Source of the DNA: Lingula anatina
Lineage: Eukaryota; Brachiopoda; Lingulata; Lingulida; Lingulidae
Length of the DNA: 64,000 nucleotides
Assembly: GCF_001039355.2 (NCBI RefSeq)
Contig: NW_019775818.1
Span: 120,505 to 184,504 of the forward strand
Direction of reading: 5' to 3'
How positions within the stretch are numbered: position 1 is the first letter of the stretch; the number at the start of each line of letters is the position of its first letter. The notes beneath the pieces were generated by a model that had not been told where the DNA came from, searched no databases, and was given only the letters and a program-made list of their open reading frames with translations. Positions 56,340 through 64,000 of the stretch are shown in pieces. The position numbers were made by a program, and so were the translations under genes.

Positions 56340-56904
56340 CTTCTACTGCTCTGAATTTCAGGAGAAGTCTACCCAAGCCCCGGTGACTCTCAGTCTTGGA
56401 AAGTGGAAACAAATTTAGTGTCTGCTACTTTTAATAACAGTACAAATTATCTCAATATATACAACCGAAATAATGTGCTAAACAATAGATTGGCCAAAAG
56501 TATGCCTTTTCTTACCGATACCTTTTCTCCATCCTCTCTGTTAATATTACCAATAACTCCTGGTCTGCCCTATAAAACTAATTTAAGTCTAATGCTCCTA
56601 ATTTCAGGTGATATCCACCCAAATCCAGGCCCACATAAACGTCTGCAAAATCGGGTTGAGGAGGTCAATTTNCATTTTCATAATGAAAATCTGACTGGGG
56701 AGTCACATTTTCATGGGAGTCAGATTTTCATGTTACACCGGGTTTTACCGGTACCCTTGTTCCATCCTCTTTGCTTATATTACCCATAACTCCTGGTCTG
56801 TTCTATAAAACTTATATATGTCTATTGCTCCTAATTTCAGGTGATATCCACCAAATCCGGGTCCTCATAAACGTCTTCAAAACTGGGTTGAGGGAGTTAA
56901 TATA
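56340..56904 (+). repeat. Repeated 2A-like leader of LINE ORF2
   Basis: The frame at 56403 ends in a hydrophobic run and LMLLISGDIHPNPGP. This matches the 2A ribosome-skipping consensus DxExNPGP except for H in place of E. The segment TTTCAGGTGATATCCACC recurs at about 56839 in a copy that has lost one base, and an older version (TTTCAGGAGAAGTCTACCC) lies at about 56358. An N at 56672 lies between the two closest copies, so one duplication may be an assembly effect. Confidence 0.6.
56672..56672. other. Single N between two near-identical LINE segments
   Basis: The flanks on either side repeat the same 2A-like leader, the pattern expected from a collapsed join or unresolved haplotypes. Confidence 0.55.
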
Positions 56905-57909
56905 ATGTTTGCTAACATCAGAAGCATCGGCGCTGAAAATGGTGCAAGATTCGAGGCCTTAATGATCCGAGCCAAACTCTTAAAAGCGTCAATCATCGGC
57001 TTATGTGAGGTGGGAAAGTTATCTACTAATCAGTTAAACACTGTCTACAACATCGGGGGTTTCCATTCTCCCATCTACTACAACATTGGCCAAGGCTTAT
57101 TAATCTATGTCAGCTCGAAAATAGTTTTCAAAGAATGTCCTGAGTTAAAGATTGACGATATCAACTGCATCTGGATAGAATTTCAGTGACAGTTTAAGCG
57201 GTTTTTATATGGCATCTTCTATAGGTCGCCTAGTCACACATCAACCGAAAGAGACAGGTTTGTAAACTTATGTAAAATGAGTCTCGAAAAAGCATGCCAA
57301 CTAAATTCAAACGGTATTTTTATTAATGGAGACTTTAATGCTCACTGTCTTAATTGGTACAGAAAAGGTAGGGAAGACCTCACGGGTAAGCTTTTGAGCA
57401 GTGTGCTTCTAGAAAAAGGCTTCGATCAACTGATCCACGAGCCTACCAGGATACAAGGAAATTCCGCTTCTTGTATAGATTTGACTCTGACAAACAGACC
57501 CGACTTATTTAACAGTGCCTTCGTAGACCCGCCCATTAGCCAAACGGATCATAGCACCCTCGTTACTGAACTTAGCATTACTCAACCCAAACACGATCCT
57601 GTATATAGAACAATATGGAAGTACGATCAGGCTAATTTGGTGGCTTTAGACAAAGACATAAGCGAATATGACTGGGAAACTTTATTTTCAAAAAATAATT
57701 ATGATATTAACGTAAAATCTGAAGTTTTTACTGATTCTTTACTCTCTTTTTACAAATGCCATATACCCCATAAAAGGAGGCTGATCAGGTCAAATGACAA
57801 GCCATGGTTTAATGACCAAATCAAGCATGAGTTAAATAAGAAAAAGAAACTATATAAAAAAATGAGGATTAAACCTTCAGAAAGGAATGAAAATAATTAC
57901 AAAATTTAG
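56905..57909 (+). pseudogene. LINE ORF2, endonuclease domain
   Basis: MFANIRSIGAENGARFEALM and IIGLCEVG begin an APE-type endonuclease. GIFINGDFNAHCLNW and QTDHSTLV carry the later catalytic D-N and D-H motifs. In-frame stops at 57187 (TGA) and 57907 (TAG) interrupt it; the frame continues on both sides of each. Confidence 0.75.
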
Positions 57910-59007
57910 GCGATAAAAGTTAAAGAATTAATAATTAAAACAAAAGAATCATTTCTTAATTCTAAAATAGAGAGCCTCGACAACAAAGGTGATGATAGCA
58001 AATCATACTGGACCGCAATGAAAAATATTCTTGGGAAAGAGCGATCGTCTTCTATTCCTATTCTCAAAAACCCGAGAAATGGATCTGTCGCGTTTACTGA
58101 TCAAGAAAAGGCTGATGAATTTTTGTCCTGTTTCTCATCAATGTACCACTCGGACTCTGTAGCAAATGTTGGCGAAATTCTCTTTCCTGTAAGAACTAAT
58201 GCTTCCCTATCTCAGATACAATCCACTAGTAGTGAAATTAAATCGATAATTGATGATCTAGACCCATCCAAAGCTAACGGCCCTGACCTGTATACCGTCA
58301 AGATGTTAAAACTCTCCAAAAACTCCGTGGTGAAGCCCCTTAATATTTTGTTCAATGCAATTATTCAGTCTAATACCTTCCCCAACATCTGGAAAATTGC
58401 CGAGATTTGCCCAATCTTTAAAAAGGACGATAAAAGATCTATTTTAAACTATAGACCAATTTCTTTACTTAGTATTATATCTAAGATTTTAGAGCGAATA
58501 ATATATAATAGGGTGATTAACTTTATTCTGGACAACAAACTCCTATACCCTAAACAATCCGGCTTTTTGAAGGGTCATAGCACAGAGCACCAGCTCTTGG
58601 CGATTCATAATTTAATTACGAGTAACTCTATTAATGGTTATGACACCAGAGGAGTCTTTCTCGATATAGAGGCTGCATTCGACAGAGTTCCCCATTCACG
58701 CCTTCTCTTTAAACTTAAGTCTTACGGTCTAACCGGCGAACTTCATGCACTATTGTCATCGTACTTGACAAATAGAAGAGTTAAAGTACGTGTTGGTGGG
58801 AAATCGTCTAATTTATCTAAGGGAGGTTACATAAATACAAGTGTACCCCAAGGTAGCATACTTGGCCAGTTACTTTTTCTCATATATATAAATGACCTCC
58901 CTGACGGACTCTCTACCGATTGTTTCATCTATGCGGATGATACTTCCCTCTTTATGCCCTCGCGTCGGGGAGATGTCGATTCACACGCTATATTACAAGG
59001 TGACCTA
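57910..59007 (+). pseudogene. LINE ORF2, reverse transcriptase (5' part)
   Basis: Same frame as the endonuclease. Motifs: CPIFKKDDKRSILNYRPISL, YPKQSGFLKGHSTEHQ, GVFLDIEAAFDRVPH, VPQGSILGQLLFLIYINDLP and the active site CFIYADDTSLF. It is interrupted after GDL at 59005 by the Tc1-like element; the reading frame resumes at 60349. Confidence 0.85.
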
Positions 59008-60346
59008 CACACACTGGACAAAAGAAGTGTCACCCCTACTGAGCCAATACTATGGGGGAGATAAATGACTGTGGAACGATATGCTCCTGGTATCATTTTA
59101 TTAACATCAAATTTCACAAAAAATCACAAAATGAGAACAAAATATACATTCTACCAAAATATGCAGTTTCAAGTCCAAAATTAGTACTTAGTGGCATAGC
59201 CACGTGACCTAATAATAGGTGCCAGTCTACGAAGCAAGGTTTCATATAATTGTCTGATGCGTTCAGGGCTTATGCTGGCCCAAGCATGAAAAACTGAATA
59301 TAACAGAGTTTCTCTGCTGGTTAGACGGGCATTTGTAAAAGTTTTGACATACCATTCCACACATTTTCTATTATGTTTGCATCCGGACTCTGGGCAGGCC
59401 ACATCACCCTGCGAATGCCCTGTTGGTCATCCTGGTGAACAAATGGATAATTCCTGTCACCAAACATGTTAGTAATTGATGGTAGCAAGCCTGACTCCAA
59501 AACATCGATATATTTCTAGTGATTCATGTTTCCATTAACCACTATCAATTCGCCCAAGCCATGGATGCTGATGCAGCCCCACACCATGATGAATATGCTG
59601 CTCCGGGTTAGAAAATTCAGTGCATGTTGTTCAAATGCTTTACCAGCAGTTTGCCAGCATAGTACCCGTCTGTCATCAGAGGTCAGACCAAAGCGACACT
59701 CATCAGAAAAATATATAGGACCAATTGTCATGAACTGTCCAGTTCCAGATCCTGTTGACCCTAGTTCACTCTACGTTGCCTGTTTTGTAACGATATAAGA
59801 GGTTTCAGTCTTGCTACCCTGCTGTACACTCTCTGAGCATGTAACCGACGCCTACCAATTTTCACAGACACATTCTTATGTGTGAAATTGTTCCACTGTG
59901 TTGTCAACTGACAAGCAGTGTCGAACTTAGACAACCTGGACATCAAAATCAGTCGTCGGTCTTCACGGCCAGTAGTTTTTCTTGGACGACCCATCAGAGG
60001 CAATTTGTCTCTTGATCCAGTGTTTCTATACCGAGACCAGACCCTCTGTACGGTTCTGACTGAACAATTCAATTGTATCGATATTCTGACATTGCTTATA
60101 TTCCGCCTCTTCAGGTTAATAACTTGCACCTATAACCGTTAGATAATTGCCTGTATCTTGCCATATTGGAGGAAGACAGGAATAACATTTGCTGTACATG
60201 TACAAGACCAACAACACAATTCAATGGTATAGCAGTTTTATACTCATTAGTCACATTATAAGTAGACGAGGCATTATAAGTACCCAAGATCTGCCTACTT
60301 TCATTACTCTGAGTTAGGGGGTGACACTTCTTTTGTCCAGTGTGTG
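59008..60346 (-). mobile_element. Tc1-like transposon nested in the LINE
   Basis: A 1339-bp element with inverted ends CACACACTGGACAAAAGAAG and CTTCTTTTGTCCAGTGTGTG, flanked by TA (59006-59007 and 60347-60348). Removing it and one TA restores GDLRTIENWSNKWKLNF in the LINE frame. The transposase runs on the minus strand but is decayed. Confidence 0.95.
59181..60164 (-). pseudogene. Tc1-like transposase (decayed)
   Basis: Starts MARYRQLSNGYR, then a frameshift. NLKRRNISNVRISIQLNCSV and RTVQRVWSRYRN are the paired helix-turn-helix part, GRPRKTTGREDRRL the hinge. The catalytic part has YFSDECRFGL (first D) and WPAQSPDANIIENVW (final E). Between HQDD and QQGIRRVMW about 35 bases present in the copy at 63.4 kb are deleted, removing the spacing of the DD34E site. 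Confidence 0.8.
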
Positions 60347-60348
60347 TA

Positions 60349-61461
60349 CGTACCATCGAAAATTGGTCCAATAAATGGAAACTGAATTTTAAACCGGCAA
60401 AGTGCCGCGAAATTATATTCGGCAAAGAAAATAATACTAATACATACCCTGGATTGTATATTAACAATAACATGATACCTAGGTCTAAGAGCCATAAACA
60501 CCTGGGACTAGTACTTGATTCAAAACTAAATTTTAACGATCATACTGATCTTGTTTGCGAAAAGGTTCAACGGGCTGTAAATGCACTAAAACCTCTATAC
60601 TGCAAAGTTAGGTCCAAACATTTAATTGTTATATATAATGCCTTCATCCAATCACAATTTGATTACTGTGACATCTTCTATCATAACTCACTCCAGAAGA
60701 AATTATTGAAAATATCGTCTCTTCAATACCAAGCCGGCATAATAGTACTGGGAGCCTTACCTAGCTCTTGTACCTCCAAAATATTTGAACAACTAAATTG
60801 GATTTCTCTATTTGATAGAAGAAAAATGCACGCTCAAAAAATTATGTTTTCAGTTATGGCGAATTTGGTCCCCTCCTATGTTTCTGATATATTCCGCCCA
60901 TTCAGAAACCCCTTTCCAATCATAACACGAGAAAATAACAAAAGAGACTTTAAACTTCCTCCTAAATACCCCCGTACCCCAGTTAACTATATCCTAATGT
61001 CTTCATGGGATCAACTCTCCTCCTCCACTAAATCTTTACCTTCAATCTCATCTTTCAAGAACTCAATAAAAAATCACCTCACTGCTGGGTCGCTTTCAAC
61101 AACAACACTAAACTTGGACAGAAATCAAGAAAAAATTCTTAACAGAGCGAAGGTCGGGTGTTTATTTAGAGCAGAATTGTTTAGGCATAACTGGACTACT
61201 ATTGATACACCACACTGCACCTGTGGTGCCCTTGAAACTCCTCTGCACTTCTTTTTCAGATGCCCCTCACTCAATTTAAGGTACCCTCCCCTTTACCAAA
61301 AAGTAAATGAAATTCTACATGAAAGTAAGACCTCTTTTAAAACACAAAAAGAAAAGCTGTCCCTATTTCTCTACGGTCATGGATCTTTATCACCCACCCA
61401 AAATGAAATTATCTTTGAAACTGTTGCAAAATTTCTTCTCGAAAACTTTGTCATCACTTAA
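60349..61461 (+). pseudogene. LINE ORF2, reverse transcriptase (3' part)
   Basis: Continues WSNKWKLNFKPAKC, SHKHLGLVLDSKLNFNDHTD and QFDYCDIFYHNSLQKK. Ends with a cysteine/histidine tail CTCGALETPLHFFFRCP, usual at the C-terminus of jockey/CR1-type ORF2. Stop at 61459-61461. Confidence 0.85.
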
Positions 61462-61675
61462 TAGGTACTATCTCTTTTCTTCTCCTTTTTTTCTGTTCTT
61501 AATTTGTGCTCCATAATATTTGAAGTTTTACATTTACTCTGTTGTATATATGTATATATGTATCCATTTGTTTTATTTATTTATTTATTTAATTTTGTGG
61601 AGAGCATATAATGCTTCCAGCGCCTTGCCTCCATTTCTTACTTTTGAATAAATGTTGTTAAAAAAAAATTATTAA

Positions 61676-61875
61676 TAATGAGCTACTAGGACAGTCCCGC
61701 CTCAGGCAGTTTTAGCACCTGTTGAATAAATAGTGACGTAAGTGAATGACTCGGCCTGATGAGATGCGGGCAGGTAGGATGATAGGGTCATATAAACTGA
61801 CGTACAGGGACAACTTAACCAGCTCCATTATCACTGCAGATTGGATAAAATATTGTCTTACAATATAACGTGAAG
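61676..61875 (+). promoter_or_regulatory. Promoter and 5' UTR of peptide gene 3
   Basis: Starts at the edge of the LINE A-tail. TGACGTAAG at 61734-61742, TATAAA at 61791-61796, GACGTACAGGGACAACTTAA. Close to promoters 1 and 2. The LINE has replaced everything more than about 60 bp upstream of the TGACGTAAG element. Confidence 0.75.
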
Positions 61876-61925
61876 ATGAGGACCGCACTTGTTCTTCTCT
61901 TGGTTTTTACGGTTGTCGCGGCTCG
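61876..61925 (+). CDS. Peptide gene 3, exon 1 (signal peptide)
   Basis: ATG at 61876, MRTALVLLLVFTVVAA, 50 nt, donor CG|GTAGGT in phase 2. Confidence 0.8.
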
Positions 61926-62348
61926 GTAGGTAGTTTTACACTTGACGGCTTCCTTTCGGTGTCCTATGGCTTTTTTTTTTTTTTTTTTTTTTTTTTTTGT
62001 TGTTGTTGTTGTTGTTAAACTGGGACCAGTCATCGGTGTGGTCGTAGCAAGAAGGCACAACAATCGCTTTGGTTGCAGAATGAATGCTCATTTGTTTGGC
62101 CAGTTGTCGGCACGTAAAGTATTTATTACTCTCAAACAAGGTCAGGGGCATGGAAAGGACGCCGTCCAGTTTAAAGGGAAGGGGAGTTACATGCGACTTT
62201 CAGATTTCGCCGACTATTTTATTAAATTATTTTAAATTTGCACGGACTGTAAATTGCTTTTTAAAATAATCGTCTCCCTTAATTCACCATACTCGGATTT
62301 CTTATTATTGTTGAGAATTTTTCACAAATGGTTTTTCTTTCAAAACAG

Positions 62349-62378
62349 GTTAGGATTCTCGGAGGAACAAGGTAGAGG
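62349..62378 (+). CDS. Peptide gene 3, exon 2
   Basis: 30 nt, acceptor TTTCAAAACAG, donor GG|GTAAGT, phase 2 both sides. Completes Arg and reads LGFSEEQGR, close to gene 2. Intron 1 (61926-62348) aligns with gene 2's intron 1 apart from T and GTT runs. Exon 3 and the rest lie beyond the window, if they survive the transposon in intron 2. Confidence 0.7.
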
Positions 62379-62526
62379 GTAAGTGAACATTAAAACAACC
62401 TTAACTTGTTCCAACTCGTATGGACTCCCATTAGAGAAAGGTCCCATTTTATATTTGCTGTTGTTTTTTCCATTTTTTCCCAAAGCTGAATGAAAAATGG
62501 GGATTGATGATTTTAAATGGATAATA

Positions 62527-63848
62527 AATTTAGTTATAATGCCTGATCTACTTATAATGAGACTAATGAGTATAAAACCGCTATACCAGGGGATTGTATT
62601 GTTGGTCTTGTACAAGTACAGCAAATTTTATTCCTGTCTTCCTCCAATATGGCAAGATACAGGCAATTATCTAACGGTTACAGGCGTCAAGTTATTAACC
62701 TGAAGAGGCGGAATATAAGCAATGTCAGAATATCGATACAATTGAATTGTTCAGTCAGAACCGTGCAGAGGTTCTGGTCTCGGTATAGAAACACTGGATC
62801 AAGAGACAAATTGCCTCTGATGGGTCGTCCAAGAAAAACTACTGGCCGTGAAGACCGACGACTGATTTTGATGTCCAGGTTGTCAAAGTTTGACACTGCT
62901 TGTCAGTTGACAACACAGTGGAACAATTTCATACATAAGAATGTGAAAATTGCTAGGCGTCGGTTACATGCTCAGAGAGTGTACAGCAGGGTAGCAAGAC
63001 TGAAATCTCTTATATCGTTACAAAACAGGCAACGTACATGTAGAGTGAACTAGGGTCAACAGGATCTGGAACTGGACAGTTCATGACAATTGTTCCCATA
63101 TATTTTTTTTCTGATAAGTGTCGCTTTGGTCTGTCCTCTGATGACAGACTGGTGCGATATCCTGGCGAACTGCTGGTAAAGCATTTGTACCACATGCACT
63201 GAATTTTCGAACCCGGAGCAGTATATGTATCATGGTGTGGGGCTGCATCAGTATCCATGGCTTGGGCGAATTGATAGTGGTTGATGGAAACACGATCGAA
63301 TCACTAGAAATATATCGATGTTTTGGAGTCAGGCTTGCTACCATCTATTACTAACATGTTTGGTGACAGGAATTATCCATTTGTTCACCAGGATGACAAT
63401 GCTCCTTGTCACAGGCCCAGAGCAGTTGATGATTGGTTTGACCAACAGGTTATTCGCAGGGTGATGTGGCCTGCCCAGAGTCCGGATGCAAACATAATGG
63501 AAAATGTGTGGAATGATATGTCAAAACTTTTGACAAATGCCCGTCTAACCAGCAGAGAAACTCTGTTATATTCAGTGTTTCATGCTTGAGCCAGCATAAG
63601 CCCTGGACGCACCAGACAATTATATGAATCCTTGCCTCGTAGACTGGCACCTATTATTAGGCTAGGCCACTAAGTACTAATTTTGGACTTGAAACTGCAT
63701 ATTTTGGTAGAATGTATATTTTGTTATCATTTTGTGATTTTTTGTGAAATTTGATGTTAATAAAATGATACTAGGAGTATATCATTCCACAGTCATTTAT
63801 CTCTCCCATAGTATTGGTTCAGTAGGGGTGACACTTGTCCAGTGTGTG
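62527..63848 (+). mobile_element. Second Tc1-like copy, left end missing
   Basis: Matches the nested element at 59008-60346 in the opposite orientation. Begins at ATAATGCCTGATCTACTTAT without the inverted end and finishes with TTGTCCAGTGTGTG and TA. It interrupts intron 2 of peptide gene 3. Confidence 0.85.
62649..63673 (+). pseudogene. Tc1-like transposase (decayed, DDE region retained)
   Basis: MARYRQLSNGYRRQVINLKR opens an intact DNA-binding half to a stop at 63051-63053. A frameshifted middle follows (SDKCRFGL in place of SDEC). The last part (from 63323) reads HQDDNAPCHRPRAVDDWFDQ and SPDANIMENVWNDM, keeping the D-34-E spacing of Tc1 transposases. Confidence 0.8.
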
Positions 63849-64000
63849 TATTTCCAATATAATCTTCATAAAGTAAAAGTTAAGGAAAGGTGTTGAAATG
63901 ATCATCAAATATTAAATTAGATAGCTTTTTCATAGGATAGTTATTGGGTGATAAAATGCCCTTTTTTAATTTTCTTATTTTTCATTTTTTTTTTTTTTTT
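63849..64000. other. Right edge, nothing recognised
   Basis: AT-rich sequence ending in a T run. Presumably the continuation of intron 2 of peptide gene 3. Confidence 0.4.

Larger units (their letters stand above)
55031..61675 (+). mobile_element. Decayed CR1/jockey-like LINE with nested Tc1
   Basis: ORF1 (about 55070-55875), a 2A-like motif region (56.34-56.89 kb), endonuclease and reverse transcriptase (56905-61461 with a nested insertion), then a 3' UTR ending GAATAAATGTTGTTAAAAAA just before promoter 3. It has two frameshifts in ORF1, two in-frame stops in ORF2 and a 1.34-kb insertion, so it is dead. It sits directly upstream of peptide gene 3. Confidence 0.85.

Overview
The window is animal nuclear DNA: AT-rich, intron-containing, full of microsatellites and mobile elements, with no operons or ribosome binding sites. 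The elements (a Ty3/Gypsy element with short LTRs, a CR1-like LINE carrying a GDIHPNPGP motif, Tc1-like elements, MITEs and a fold-back element) and the style of the one large ectodomain gene fit a marine invertebrate, either lophotrochozoan or invertebrate deuterostome. I cannot name the species.

0-20 kb. A long-inverted-repeat DNA transposon (0.3-1.9 kb) is followed by two possible plus-strand exons (1.94 kb and 4.9 kb). A minus-strand two-exon gene spans 15.9-5.6 kb. Exon 1 carries a TATA box, a signal peptide, a Ser/Thr-rich stalk and a somatomedin-B-like cysteine cluster. Exon 2 ends in a GPI-anchor-like tail. A complete Gypsy element (5943-10545) with identical 130-bp LTRs, a CGTAC target duplication and an intact Gag-Pol frame sits inside exon 2. 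Without it the two exons join in frame as about 632 codons, so this haplotype carries a fresh gene disruption. At 14-19.6 kb there are three copies of a short exon encoding a dibasic, cationic peptide tail; one copy also has a phase-matching signal-peptide exon.

19.7-62.4 kb. A tandemly duplicated family of small secreted-peptide genes lies on the plus strand. Three promoters (before 22.04, 45.70 and 61.88 kb) are nearly identical, with a TGACGTAAG element about 56 bp upstream of a TATA box. Each drives a 50-nt signal-peptide exon. Exon 2 (33, 33 and 30 nt) and exon 3 (75 nt) follow, then very short terminal exons. All introns are phase 2, so any exon combination stays in frame. The first unit is scrambled: there are extra copies of exons 2, 3 and 4 between 27 and 38.5 kb and only one promoter. 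Part of this may be an assembly effect, because a single N at 27492 sits exactly where a promoter and two exons should be. The duplicated unit also carries a transposon remnant and a conserved block (called X here) upstream of each promoter.

Insertions broke up the array later. They include a 5.2-kb fold-back element holding an 809-bp assembly gap, a 4.5-kb TTAA-flanked insertion whose empty site survives in a paralogous copy, and a satellite of about eight 130-bp units rich in nuclear-receptor half-sites in intron 2 of the second gene. A decayed LINE with a Tc1-like element nested in its reverse transcriptase lies just before the third gene, and a second Tc1 copy interrupts the third gene's intron 2. 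The third gene runs off the right edge. No rRNA, tRNA or CRISPR was recognised.
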